A DNA stretch of 64,000 nucleotides, from the NCBI RefSeq assembly GCF_029625315.1, contig NZ_CP121110.1, positions 1,541,501 through 1,605,500 on the forward strand. The letters are read 5' to 3'. Below, one piece after another: positions 26,789-36,556 of this stretch (the stretch's first letter is position 1; each line of letters starts with the position of its first letter). The translations under genes and the position numbers were made by a program. Origin of the DNA: Flavobacterium ginsengisoli (GTDB lineage Bacteria > Bacteroidota > Bacteroidia > Flavobacteriales > Flavobacteriaceae). The notes beneath the pieces were generated by a model. The model worked only from the letters and a program-made list of their open reading frames with translations. It was not told the origin of the DNA and ran no database searches.

Positions 26789-27091
26789 ATGAAAACAATT
26801 CACACCCCTTTTGAAGAAAAACAATCTATTGAATTGGCTGTTGGTACATTTATAATCAGCACAATTCTGTTTATTCTTTATATTGTTTCAAATGCAAACT
26901 CTATAGTTTTGGTTATTGCATGGCCATTTGCTTTAGTCGCTATTGTAGTTAATATTATAATGTTTTTTCATTTGATGGAAAAGTTTATCCATTTACCTCA
27001 TCAGCGAAAAGATATCGGAATCAAAATTTTAATCTTGCTTTCTAATATTCCTATCCTCTTTTTATTTTATTTGATTGTAATGAAACTTTAA
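26789..27091 (+). CDS. Small hypothetical membrane protein
   Basis: A 100-residue protein with three hydrophobic helices (about 16-38, 42-64 and 78-97) separated by a cytosolic or periplasmic loop HLMEKFIHLPHQRKDIG. The family is not recognised; the layout superficially recalls cytochrome oxidase subunit IV-like proteins. It starts 6 bp after the Coq4-like gene and is certainly cotranscribed with it, which may point to a membrane-lipid or quinone role. Confidence 0.75.
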   Translation: MKTIHTPFEEKQSIELAVGTFIISTILFILYIVSNANSIVLVIAWPFALVAIVVNIIMFFHLMEKFIHLPHQRKDIGIKILILLSNIPILFLFYLIVMKL

Positions 27092-27112
27092 TCTCAATCG
27101 ATACTAATTATC

Positions 27113-27153
27113 AAAAAAAAACAGCAATCAATACTTGATTGTCGCTTTTTTTT
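27113..27153. terminator. Bidirectional terminator
   Basis: CAATCAATACTTGATTG hairpin flanked by A8 on one side and T8 on the other, between convergent genes. Confidence 0.8.
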
Positions 27154-27170
27154 GATAGACACATGCTATT

Positions 27171-27695
27171 TTATCTTATGTCAAAATTCTCATACATGTA
27201 TTGAAAAACGGGCATATATGACAAGTAATCTTCACTTTTACTACAAAAAGTAAGTATGTATAAATCTCTATCTTTAATAAAAAAATATTGCAAAATAGTA
27301 CCGAAAACACCATTACTCATTAATTGCTTGTAAACAATTTCTTGTCCCTGCAAACCGTTTTTTACAACCTTACGATTAGAAATAATTTCGCCGCTTACTC
27401 CGAATCTTTTATCAATTATCTTTTTTACTGTTTTTGCTTTAACTCCTGAATATCCAAGATCAGAAATCCGTAAACTTACATTTTCAATAAAATTATCATT
27501 TGCCGAACTTTTTTCGCTTAAAAGCATAAACTTCTTTTGCAAAGAATCTGATTGTTGAAGATGCCAGTTATAAGGAAATAATACAGAATATTTTTTTTCG
27601 CTTATATATAATTTCCCAGAGGCATCTTCAGATTTATGCTGTCCAAATACGAATGTTACAAATAATATAGTGATAAAATTTAAAAACAGCTTCAA
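27171..27695 (-). CDS. Hypothetical secreted protein
   Basis: A 174-residue exported protein with signal peptide MKLFLNFITILFVTFVFGQ. The fold pattern, SVLFPYNWHLQQSDSLQKKF then LSEKSSANDNFIENVSLRIS and later LQYFFIKDRDLYILTFCS, resembles PsbP/DcrB-like proteins, which have no common known function. It starts 8 bp after the M28 peptidase stop and is probably cotranscribed with it. Confidence 0.75.
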   Translation of the reverse strand: MKLFLNFITILFVTFVFGQHKSEDASGKLYISEKKYSVLFPYNWHLQQSDSLQKKFMLLSEKSSANDNFIENVSLRISDLGYSGVKAKTVKKIIDKRFGVSGEIISNRKVVKNGLQGQEIVYKQLMSNGVFGTILQYFFIKDRDLYILTFCSKSEDYLSYMPVFQYMYENFDIR

Positions 27696-27703
27696 AATAA
27701 ATC

Positions 27704-29095
27704 TTAGTTAGCTTTTTTAGTCTCGATTCCGTTTTGGTCTAATAAATACATTAATGTAGTCATTGTCGCTGCTCCAAGCTCAAGCTCTCTTTTATTGATT
27801 GCATCAAATTTATCGTTTGCCGCGTGATGATAATCGAAATAACGCTGAGAATCTGGCTTTAAACCTGCTTTTACAATTGCTTGAGAAGTCAAATGGCTAA
27901 TATCTGAACCTGCGTGACCAATTGTAAAACTGTGCACTAAATAAGGTTCAAAAAGATCTTTATAACCTTGAATTTTTTTCAAATTAGCATCATCAGCTTC
28001 AATTGAAAACCCTCTTGGTGAAAATCCTCCTGAATCACTTTCTAAAGCAAAAATGTGGTTTTCTTTATTTTGTTTTGAAACTTCTTCGTATTTAGCACCA
28101 CCTTTTCCGCCGTTTTCTTCGTTCATAAACAATACAACACGAATTGTATTTTTAGGTTTATAGTTTAAGTTTTTCAAAATACGAATCACTTCCATACTTT
28201 GTACTACTCCTGCTCCATCATCGTGAGAACCATCTGCTAAATCCCAAGAATCTAAATGTCCTCCAACAACCATAATATTTTCTGGACTTACAGTTCCTGT
28301 TAATTCTCCAATTACGTTATAAGATAATACGTCTGGTAAAGTTTCACAAGATTGTTTGAAATAAAATTTCAAAGCTGGATTTCTTTTTAAAGTTTTACTT
28401 AATAATTCTGCACCGTTTGTACTAATAGCCGCTGTTGGAATATATTGCTCTTTTGGCAAATCTCCATAACTTTGAGTTCCTGTATGAGGAAAATCATCCA
28501 AACGCAAGTTCATTGAACGAACAATACTTCCTACCGCTCCTAATTTTGCGACTTCTTTTGCTCCTGCATATCTTTGGTCAACGCAAGCTCCATAAGAAGT
28601 AAAAGTTTCAATATTTTCAGGATTCATTGGTCTGTTAAAGAACACAATTTTTCCTTTCACTTTATCTGCACCAAGTTCGTTTAATTCTTTAATTCCTTGA
28701 ACCTCGATTATTTCTGCAGTAAGACCTGTTTTTGCTGTTGCAACAGAACCACCCAATGCACAAATTGGCACATTAGTTTTTACTTTTCCATCAAGAATAT
28801 AAGCTGTTTCTTTTTCTCCTCTAACCCAATGAGGAACCATAACTTCTTGTAAATAAACTTTGTCAAGCCCTAAACTTTCTAATTGTCTTTTAGTGTACTC
28901 AACTGCTTGTTCTGCTCCTTTAGATCCAGACAAACGAGCGCCAATATCGTTAGATAAATATTCTAACCATGTGTAGCATTTTGACTCGGTTAAAGCTTTT
29001 TTGTAAAATAATTTGATGTTTTTTTCATCATTTGTCTGTGCAAAAGATGTCAATCCGCTTAAAACTAATGCAGTTAAAAGAATTGTTTTTTTCAT
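27704..29095 (-). CDS. Secreted M28-family zinc metallopeptidase (carboxypeptidase Q-like) with PA domain
   Basis: 463 residues. The start MKKTILLTALVLSGLTSFAQ gives a clean signal peptide; the longer ORF adds an unlikely leader. An inserted protease-associated domain covers about residues 120-260. Zinc ligands and catalytic residues are visible: GGHLDSWD, SHDDGAGVVQSMEV, FMNEENGGKG (catalytic Glu pair), ALESDSGGFSP and YHHAANDKF. It hydrolyses peptides or dipeptides outside the cytoplasm. A terminator separates it from the PUL upstream, and a -7 box is seen at 29150. Confidence 0.92.
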   Translation of the reverse strand: MKKTILLTALVLSGLTSFAQTNDEKNIKLFYKKALTESKCYTWLEYLSNDIGARLSGSKGAEQAVEYTKRQLESLGLDKVYLQEVMVPHWVRGEKETAYILDGKVKTNVPICALGGSVATAKTGLTAEIIEVQGIKELNELGADKVKGKIVFFNRPMNPENIETFTSYGACVDQRYAGAKEVAKLGAVGSIVRSMNLRLDDFPHTGTQSYGDLPKEQYIPTAAISTNGAELLSKTLKRNPALKFYFKQSCETLPDVLSYNVIGELTGTVSPENIMVVGGHLDSWDLADGSHDDGAGVVQSMEVIRILKNLNYKPKNTIRVVLFMNEENGGKGGAKYEEVSKQNKENHIFALESDSGGFSPRGFSIEADDANLKKIQGYKDLFEPYLVHSFTIGHAGSDISHLTSQAIVKAGLKPDSQRYFDYHHAANDKFDAINKRELELGAATMTTLMYLLDQNGIETKKAN

Positions 29096-29149
29096 AGTTT
29101 TGATAGTAATTTTGGAGTTTATAGTGCTTTTGGCACATTCACAAAGGAA

Positions 29150-29157
29150 CAAAATTA
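29150..29157 (-). promoter_or_regulatory. Candidate -7 box TAATTTTG (minus strand)
   Basis: Reads CAAAATTA on the plus strand and fits TAnnTTTG, 54 bp before the M28 peptidase start. No TTG -33 box was found. Confidence 0.4.
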
Positions 29158-29191
29158 TTGACAGTTGAACGCTTTTCTTTAATCTTTTAAC

Positions 29192-29241
29192 AAAAAAAGC
29201 TGTTATTACAGATTATTCAATCTGTAATAACAGCTTTTACA
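29192..29241 (-). terminator. Terminator at the end of the PUL
   Basis: Strong hairpin: AAAGCTGTTATTACAGATT pairs with AATCTGTAATAACAGCTTT. On the minus strand it is followed by a T run. It ends the GH43-like transcript. Confidence 0.9.
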
Positions 29242-29258
29242 TATTTTGCAAATAAAGA

Positions 29259-31175
29259 TTATTTTATTTCAATAATCTTATTTTTTGTTCCGATTCCGTT
29301 TTCATTAAAAGGCTCAATTGTAAAATAATATTTTGTGCCTTTATCCAAACCTCTAAAATCATACGTATTGTCACCATAAACCATAATGCTGTTATACAAT
29401 TTATCTGGTTCGATTCCATAATAAATATTATAACCAATTGCATCTGCTTGTTTTTTCCATGAAATCATAGCGTTTCTAGAATCTGCTTTGTTTCTATCTA
29501 CTTTGAAAGAAGCCACCGATTTTGGTTTTGTCGCCAATCCGTTTCCAAAAACTCTGAAATCAGAGATTGCAAATAAACCAGATGCATTGTGAATATTTTC
29601 CATTTTGATATAACGCGCTTTGATCGGTTTTGTAAGTTCTACATAATCGTGAGGTGCATCTTTATCGTTTTTAGATTTATCTACTACCAAAGTCCAATTT
29701 TTAGCATTGTCAGACATAAAGATTTTATATTGATAATAAATATCCATTGCTTTATTAAACTGTGTCGCTTTATGATCTGCGTAATTAATCTGCAAAGCAT
29801 TTATTTCCATTTGACGACCTAAATCCATTTGAAGCCATTCTCCCAGATTATTAGTTTTTGCCGACCAATAGGTTTGAATGTTTTCATCTGTTAGATTTTC
29901 TGGTCCGTAACAGAACTTCTCATATACTTTTTTCCCTCCATTATCCATTCTATGGGTTTCCACTTCCATACATTCCTCAGAAGAAGAAACAGTTACTGGC
30001 TTTTTATACGAAAGTAACATCCATCCTGAAGCAGCACCTTTAGTTTGATCACGCTGGCTTGTTGGCAATACAATTGGAAAATCTCCATAAGCTGTAATAG
30101 AATACATTACATCATCTTTATCAAATCCTGCTGGAAACATATCTATACGACGTTCGAAACGATCTTTAATAGAAATTTTGCATGTTCCAGTATTCCAGTA
30201 GTTTCCATAATTATCGGCAAAAGTGTTTCCATGTCCAGCTCCAATTACAAATCCGCCTGGTTTATATGACATCGGATTGTGTTTCTGATATGTAAACGGC
30301 CCTAATGGATTATCTCCCACATGAACTCCATTTGCATAACCTTTAAACTCTGTTGCAGGAGCTCCGTATTGCATATAATATTTTCCGTTATGTTTGGTCA
30401 TCCAAGCTCCTTCAATAAAATTTCCCCAAGGTGCAGGTTCCATATCATTATTTGGCCCAAAACGTTCCCATCCGTGAGCTGAAGGATCTAAAATGGCAAC
30501 TTCTTTAATTTGTCCGTAAGGTTTTTGAATATCCTCTACTTCTGTCGCTTTATACAAAGTTGCATAATCAGCCTGATTTCCTTTTGGAAGCCAAGTATTA
30601 TAATCAACTTCTACTCCAACAAGTGGTAATTTTCCGCTTGAACCGTAGTACATGTATACTTTTTTATCATCATCCTGAAAAATTGCAGGATCCCAAGTTG
30701 GAAGCATTGCTTTATCTACATGACGTGTCCATCTTCCTGATTTTGGATCAGCTGTTTTCCAAATTGGATGGTCTCTTTTCCAAGTTGAACCAACATAAAA
30801 TAATGTATCGTTTACAACCCAAGCTGCAGGAGCACATTGGTCGTCGTCGCCTGGCTGTCTTTGAAAACTTCCGTAAACAAAATTCCAGTCTGACATATCT
30901 TTACTCCAAAAGAAACCTGCCTGATTGGTAGCAAATAAATAATATTCGCCTTTATAAGTAATAATTACAGGATCGGCGCTTGAACGGCGTGATTCTGGAA
31001 TTCCGTTGTGATTATGAGTCGTAAAATTGTATCCAATATTTATCGGATTACAATAGGTTGTTGCGGGTCTGCTAGGGTCAAACCATTCTGTTTTACCAGA
31101 ATTTTGAGCCAAAAGAGTGCTTCCGAAAAGCATCGAAAACAAAATCGGCGTAAGTTGTTTATATATCTTTTTCAT
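29259..31175 (-). CDS. GH43-like glycoside hydrolase with F5/8 type C and fibronectin type III domains
   Basis: A 638-residue secreted enzyme (signal peptide to about residue 23, LLAQ). The N-terminal five-bladed propeller has the acidic residues of GH43: SADPVIITYKGEYYLFATN, PTWDPAIFQDDDKKVYMYYG and FIEGAWMTKHNGKYYMQYG. A discoidin-type carbohydrate-binding region follows (LTDENIQTYWSAKTNNLGEW to AISDFRVFGNG) and the C-terminal ~90 residues are a fibronectin III domain ending in IIEIK. The linkage cleaved cannot be read from sequence. It is the last gene of the PUL, next to the GDPD gene. Confidence 0.87.
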   Translation of the reverse strand: MKKIYKQLTPILFSMLFGSTLLAQNSGKTEWFDPSRPATTYCNPINIGYNFTTHNHNGIPESRRSSADPVIITYKGEYYLFATNQAGFFWSKDMSDWNFVYGSFQRQPGDDDQCAPAAWVVNDTLFYVGSTWKRDHPIWKTADPKSGRWTRHVDKAMLPTWDPAIFQDDDKKVYMYYGSSGKLPLVGVEVDYNTWLPKGNQADYATLYKATEVEDIQKPYGQIKEVAILDPSAHGWERFGPNNDMEPAPWGNFIEGAWMTKHNGKYYMQYGAPATEFKGYANGVHVGDNPLGPFTYQKHNPMSYKPGGFVIGAGHGNTFADNYGNYWNTGTCKISIKDRFERRIDMFPAGFDKDDVMYSITAYGDFPIVLPTSQRDQTKGAASGWMLLSYKKPVTVSSSEECMEVETHRMDNGGKKVYEKFCYGPENLTDENIQTYWSAKTNNLGEWLQMDLGRQMEINALQINYADHKATQFNKAMDIYYQYKIFMSDNAKNWTLVVDKSKNDKDAPHDYVELTKPIKARYIKMENIHNASGLFAISDFRVFGNGLATKPKSVASFKVDRNKADSRNAMISWKKQADAIGYNIYYGIEPDKLYNSIMVYGDNTYDFRGLDKGTKYYFTIEPFNENGIGTKNKIIEIK

Positions 31176-31206
31176 GGTTAGATTTCTTTAATAAAGTTTA
31201 AGAAGA

Positions 31207-31979
31207 TTAGTTTTTGACTTCCTTTCTTTCCTTTAAAAGTTCAGGTTCATTTGTGGTGATGTAATTGAATTTATGAGCTATAATCCAATCCATATCTTTT
31301 GCGTCATTAACAGTCCAAGCATTTAAGATAATCTTATTGTCTTTAGCTTCCCGTATCCATTCCGGTGTTTTTGAAAAACAGAATAGTGATAGTCAACCCC
31401 ATTAATTTTATCTGCTTTTACTTCTTTTGGAGATTTATTTCCTTCTAAATATTGAAGAGAGGTTTTAGAATCTATTTCTCTAATTTTCTTTAGAATATCA
31501 TAATCAAAACTGATGTAGCAGGTATTTTTATTGGCTTTTAGTTTTTTAATGGTTTCGACAGCTGCTACAGCAGTTTTTTGTCCTCTTTCTTTACTAATTT
31601 CCGAAGGTTTAATTTCGCACACTAAAAGAGTGTGTTTATTATTACGCATTCCTTCTGAAATATATTCGTGAAGGGTTGGAAGTTTTTCTCCGTTAGAAAG
31701 TTTAAATTTTATCAAATCTACATAATTCGTTTCTTCAATAAGCAGTTTGTTGTAATGTGCGTCGTGATTAATAACAAGCGAATCGTCTGCAGTTCTCCAT
31801 ACATCAAATTCTGAACCTGGCAATTTTAAATCAATCGCATGTCTTAAAGATGCAATTGAGTTTTCGGGAAGATTGTTTTTTTTCCATGCACCTCGATGCG
31901 CTACAATTGCATTCTTTTGTGCATTACAAAATGAAAAAGCAATAAGACACACTGCACTAAATATTTTAATTTTATTCAT
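31207..31979 (-). pseudogene. Secreted glycerophosphodiester phosphodiesterase (GDPD), frameshifted
   Basis: Hydrolyses glycerophosphodiesters to glycerol 3-phosphate and an alcohol. Reconstructed to 257 residues from MNKIKIFSAVCLIAFSFCNA (signal peptide). Active-site motifs: IVAHRGAWKKNNLPENS (His-Arg and Glu), GSEFDVWRTADDSLVINHDA (acidic metal ligands plus second His) and LLVCEIKP. The frame breaks at the T5 run 31368-31372 (plus strand). One more base gives KTPEWIREAKDNKIILNAWT, then VNDAKDMDWII, completing the barrel. It lies between the GH3 and GH43 genes on the same strand, an unusual partner in a PUL. Confidence 0.88.
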
Positions 31980-32023
31980 AATAATCGTAGTTAAAAAATT
32001 ACAAAAAAGGTTATTCATTTTAG

Positions 32024-32053
32024 AAAAAAAGCCCTCCAAACGAAGGGCTTTTA
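32024..32053 (-). terminator. Terminator after the GH3 gene
   Basis: AAAAGCCCTTCG and GGAGGGCTTTTTTT on the minus strand form a hairpin with a T run, between the GH3 stop and the GDPD start. Some read-through is expected. Confidence 0.8.
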
Positions 32054-32071
32054 ACTAATCAAATAAACCAA

Positions 32072-34373
32072 CTATTTAGTTAACTCAAAACTAACTTTCT
32101 TATCAGCGTTTGAATTTCCTCCAACGAAAATATCAAACTGCCCAGGCTCGGCTACGAATTGTAAATCAGAGTTATAAAATTTTAAATCTTCAACAGTAAT
32201 ATCAAAACTTACTATTTGTTTTTCACCTTTTTTAAGTGCTATTTTTTGGAAACCTTTCAATTCTCTAACTGGTCTAGTTACTGAACCAACTAAATCTCTA
32301 ATGTATAATTGAACTGTTTCTTTTCCGTCAAAATTTCCAGTGTTTGTTACATCAACAGTTACTTTCAATTTTCCGTTAGAATCCATCTTATCAGAAGAAA
32401 TTTTCAAGTTTGAATAATCGAAATTGGTATAGCTCAAACCAAATCCGAATGGGAATAATGGCTCGTTTCTTTCGTCAATATAATTTGATCTGAATTTTTC
32501 AAATTTTCCTTCTGTGTTAGAAAGTGGTCTTCCTGTATTTTTGTGTGCGTAGTAAATTGGTAATTGTCCCACGCTTCTTGGGAAAGTTGAAGTCAATTTT
32601 CCTGAAGGATTTACATCTCCAAATAAAACATCAGCAATAGCGTAACCAGCTTCTGTACCAGCAAACCAAGCATTTAAAATTGCAGGTACTGTTTTTTCTT
32701 CGTCAGTAATTACTAACGGACGTCCGTCAAATAAAACCAAAACAACTGGTTTTCCTGTTTTTAATAAAGCGTTTAATAAATCTTTTTGCGCTTGTGGAAT
32801 TTCTAAGTTTGTACGGCTGCTAGATTCACCGCTCATTTCTGCAGATTCTCCTAAAGCGAGCAACAATTACATCAGATTGTTCAGCAACTTTTAAAGCTTC
32901 TGCTAATAATTCTTCTTTTGTACGAGCATCACGGTGTAATGTTTTACCGAACATTGTGGCGTTAGTTTCAAAAGTTTCATCGTAATCTAAATTGCTTCCT
33001 TTAGCGTATAAAACTTTAGTTCCTGTTCCAGCTACTTCTTTGATACCTCTCAATAATGAAACAGCATTTTCCATTTTTGTAGCCACACTCCAAGTTCCTG
33101 GCATGTTTTCTTTAGCATCTGCCAATGGCCCGATTAAACCAATTGTTCCAGATTTTTTAAGAGGCAACAACTGATTTTGGTTTTTTAATAAAACTAAAGA
33201 TTGAGTCGCAATATCACGTGCTTCTTTTCTGCTATCTGTTGTAAAGATTTCAGTTTTAGCTCTTTTTTCATCACAATATTTGTATGGATCTTGGAATAAA
33301 CCTAAATCATATTTTGCTTCTAAAATAAGTTTTACAGCGTTATCGATTGTTTCGATTTTTACTTTTCCTTCATCTAAAGATTTTTTCAAAGTTCCTAAGA
33401 AACCTTCTCCAACCATATCCATTTCAACTCCAGCGTTTAATGCTAAAGCAGAAACTTGCTGTAAATCACCCATTCCGTGAGGAATCATTTCAGGAATTCC
33501 TGTAAAATCGGTTACTACAAATCCTTTGAAGCCCCATTGTTTTCTTAAAACATCTGTCATTAACCATTTGTTACCTGTTGCTGGAATTCCGTCAACTTCG
33601 TTGAAAGAAGCCATAACCGAACCTACACCTGCATCAACTGCAGCTTTGTAAGGAGGAAAATAATCATTAAACATTCTGATGTGGCTCATATCAACTGTAT
33701 TATAATCACGTCCACCTTCTGGAGCACCATATAATGCGAAGTGTTTAACACAAGCTAAGATTGAGTTATTTTTAGTAAGATCGTGCTGTTGGTAACCATT
33801 AACCATTGCTTTTGCAATTTGGCTTCCTAAATATGGATCTTCTCCTGAACCTTCAGAAACTCTTCCCCATCTTGGGTCACGAGAAATGTCAACCATCGGA
33901 GAGAATGTCCAGTTGATACCGTCTGCGCTTGCTTCTTTTGCGGCGATTTGAGCACTTCTTTCAATTAAGCCCATATCCCAAGTACAAGATAATCCTAACG
34001 GAATTGGGAATGTTGTTTCGTAACCATGAATAACGTCCATACCAAAAAGCAACGGAATTTTTAAACGGCTTTTTTCAACCGCAATTTTCTGTACTTCTTT
34101 AATTTTTTGAACTGATTTAATGTTGAACAAACCGCCCACTTTTCCTTCAGCAATATTTTTTGCCACATTTGAGCTGTTTGCCTGCCCAGTGGTAATATCA
34201 CCAGATGTTGGCAAGTTTAACTGACCCAATTTCTCGTCTAAAGTCATTTTTGACATTAATTCCGCCACAAATTCAGACTTTGGTTTAATTTTCACTGTAT
34301 TTTTAGCTGGCTTTTTTTGAGCATAACCCAAAACAGCGCATCCTAAAAAAAGTAAGACTAATTTGTTTTTCAT
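32072..34373 (-). pseudogene. bglX: GH3 beta-glucosidase (BglX type), frameshifted
   Basis: Periplasmic exo-beta-glucosidase, 766 residues reconstructed, with signal peptide MKNKLVLLFLGCAVLGYAQ. The N-terminal barrel carries the nucleophile in FKGFVVTDFTGI, with GRVSEGSGEDPYLG and KHFALYGAPEGGRDYN before it. The C-terminal part has VLVLFDGRPLVI, then PLFPFGFGLSYTNF and a fibronectin-III-like end. One extra base in GCGAGC (32856-32861) breaks the frame in the second domain; GCAGC restores DVIVAALGESAEMSG. Known GH3 relatives in Bacteroides release glucose from beta-1,2- or other beta-gluco-oligosaccharides, which suits the neighbouring GH144 gene. Confidence 0.93.
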
Positions 34374-34383
34374 TCTATTCTAT

Positions 34384-35097
34384 TTATTTGTTTGTATTCG
34401 TTTTTCTTTGCTGAAACATCCAGTCGTAGATCTCTTTGTTATCATAAACTCTTGTCCAGCTGTCATGATTTGCATCATCAAAAATGGTCAGCTTTACATC
34501 TTTTGCATTACATTTTTTCAATTCATTATAAATTGTGATTGCATAATTCACATTTACCACATTATCCTGTAATCCGTGGAAAATTCTGGTTGGAATATTG
34601 GCTATTTCACATGCTTTTTCTAACTGAATTAAATCTACAAAGCCAGCGACAGGTACGTTTGCGGCAAATAGATCAGGATGTGCAAAAGCCAAATTCCATG
34701 AAGCCCAACCTCCTGAGCTTAAACCAGTAACATATATTCTTTCTGAATCAATTTTATTTTCTTTCTGAATTTTCACAATCAGCTGGTAAATTGATTCTAT
34801 ATCCCAATTTTCGTCTTCTTTGCATTGTGGAGCCAAAACATAAGCATCTAATTGGTTCGTTTTTAAATATTTTAAAGGCCCATTAATTTTTACCTTTTCT
34901 AAATCGGTTCCTTTTTCTCCATCACCCGAAATAAAAACAATTAATGGCTTCTTCTCCTTAACATTCGCTGGACGATGCAAAACATAACCCAGTTCGTATT
35001 TAGACATTATAACCGTATTGATTTTCCCAGTTGTTTCACTCTGCCCAAAAACAACTACAGAAAACAACAGAAATATAAATGCTAATGTATTTTTCAT
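34384..35097 (-). CDS. Secreted CE1-like alpha/beta hydrolase (esterase)
   Basis: A 237-residue secreted esterase (signal peptide ending in VVFGQ). The Ser nucleophile is in YVTGLSSGGWASWNLAF (about residues 121-137), the Asp is likely in FHGLQDNVVNV and the His in DDANHDSWTRVY. The ISGDGEKG motif supplies the oxyanion region. This is the pattern of PHB-depolymerase/CE1-like esterases, which remove acyl groups from polysaccharides. It lies between GH144 and GH3, with 6 and 10 bp spacing, so it belongs to the PUL operon. The acyl group removed is unknown. Confidence 0.87.
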   Translation of the reverse strand: MKNTLAFIFLLFSVVVFGQSETTGKINTVIMSKYELGYVLHRPANVKEKKPLIVFISGDGEKGTDLEKVKINGPLKYLKTNQLDAYVLAPQCKEDENWDIESIYQLIVKIQKENKIDSERIYVTGLSSGGWASWNLAFAHPDLFAANVPVAGFVDLIQLEKACEIANIPTRIFHGLQDNVVNVNYAITIYNELKKCNAKDVKLTIFDDANHDSWTRVYDNKEIYDWMFQQRKTNTNK

Positions 35098-35103
35098 AGA
35101 GAC

Positions 35104-36481
35104 TTAAATTCCGTATTTTCCAGATTTAAATCCAAGTTTTGTTAAACCTTGTTTTACTTCTGGCGCGTTCATAAACAATTTCCATAATAGGCCTGTTCTG
35201 TAATTTTCAATCATTACAACTTCAGGACCTTGATCAATTGCTAAATAACGTTTTGCAACCCATTTATTTCCTAAACTCAAAGCATCATAAAAACCAGCAT
35301 CTCCCCAAGTTTCGTCTTTATGATTTTCGTATAAATTTCTGATTACGGCCATCGATTCTTTTGGCGTGTAAACAATTGAGCTGATTGCTGCCGTTGGCGA
35401 AATTACACCTTGATCATTGCTTGGCATATGTGCGTTGTATCCAATTGATCCATCAGGGTTTCTAGAATAAGAAGCTGTTAAACCCCAATATTCTGGACCA
35501 TAACCTGCATTTTTATTTGGATTTTGAACACAATACTCATAATTGATTTTAGTCTGATTTACATTTAAATCCCAATAATTAGCATATTTATCTGTTAACT
35601 GATTCGGATCTAAACCTACATAAGAATAATGAGCCCAAAATAATGGACCGCCAAATTCTTCTGCACCGTTGTGCTTTAAAATAAGTGGGATATTGTATTT
35701 TGTTTTTGAAGAAACTATGCCACCGCTTCTCGCCCATCCTTCGTGATATGCTTTCGCATCGATTGTATGAGTTGGCGAAGATGCTGCCATTACATAAGTA
35801 ATAAGGCATTCGTTATATCCTTGTAGTGGGAAATTCATCTCCCAAGCATAGCTCGGAGACCAGTGCCAATATAAGACATTTTTTTGATTTGTGTACCATT
35901 GCCAATCAACACCTTTCCAAAGTGCATCATATTTTGCTCGCAACAGCTTTCTCTTTTTCATTACCTGTCTTTAGATATTCTCGAACAGTAATAAATCCTG
36001 ATACTAAAAATGATGTTTCAACTAAATCTCCTCCATTATCTTTAGTCCCAAAAGGTTTTACCTTTCCAGTATTTCCGTCAATCCAGTGTGACCACGCTCC
36101 ATGAAAGCGATCTGCTTTTGCAAGGAAATCTGCAATTTTGTCTAATCTTTTTACTCCTTCTTCTTTAGACACATATCCTCTATCTATTCCTGCAACTAAA
36201 GCCATTAATCCGAAACCTGAGCCACCTGTTGTTACAATATTTGAATCGTTTTCAGGATAAACTCCGTCTGGATGATAACGTTCTCTGGCTAATCCAGAAT
36301 TTGGTTCTGCATAATCCCAGAAGTATTTAAAAGTTTGTTTTTGAACAGCATCTAAAAGCTGCTCATCTGTTAATGCAGTAACGCCAGAAGTATTTTCCTG
36401 TACATTTTCTTTTGACTTATCTTCCTTTGATCCACAACTAAAAAAAGCAAAAGCTAAAAATAAAACTGAAATTCTAACCAT
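35104..36481 (-). pseudogene. GH144-type glycoside hydrolase lipoprotein (glucoamylase-like fold), frameshifted
   Basis: Reconstructed to 458 residues. The N-terminus MVRISVLFLAFAFFSCGSKE is a lipoprotein signal followed by charged residues, as in surface-exposed lipoproteins. The (alpha/alpha)6 domain has DLVETSFLVSGFITVREYL, YWHWSPSYAWEMNFPLQGYN and then ECLITYVMAASSPTH, later AEEFGGPLFWAHYSYVGLDP and ISPTAAISSIVYTPKES. Databases call such proteins putative glucoamylase (PF10091), but characterised Bacteroidota members are GH144 endo-beta-1,2-glucanases. One extra base in GCTCGC (35936-35941) breaks the frame; restoring GCTGC gives AVAAKYDALWKGVDW. Confidence 0.87.
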
Positions 36482-36508
36482 TATAAAAATTTAAGATTTT
36501 TGATAAAT

Positions 36509-36543
36509 AATCACTTCCCTCAGGAAATCTGAAGGAAGTGATT
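36509..36543 (-). promoter_or_regulatory. Hairpin between susD and the enzyme genes
   Basis: AATCACTTCC and TCAG pair with CTGA and GGAAGTGATT around a 5-base loop. There is no long T run after it on the minus strand. It could trim or stabilise the susCD mRNA and lower expression of the enzyme genes. Confidence 0.6.
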
Positions 36544-36556
36544 CTTAAGATTTTGA

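Noticed and set aside
35104..36481. Starch-degrading glucoamylase
   Set aside because: The PF10091 name is historical. The sequence fits the GH144 beta-1,2-glucanase group and there are no GH13 or other starch genes in the locus.
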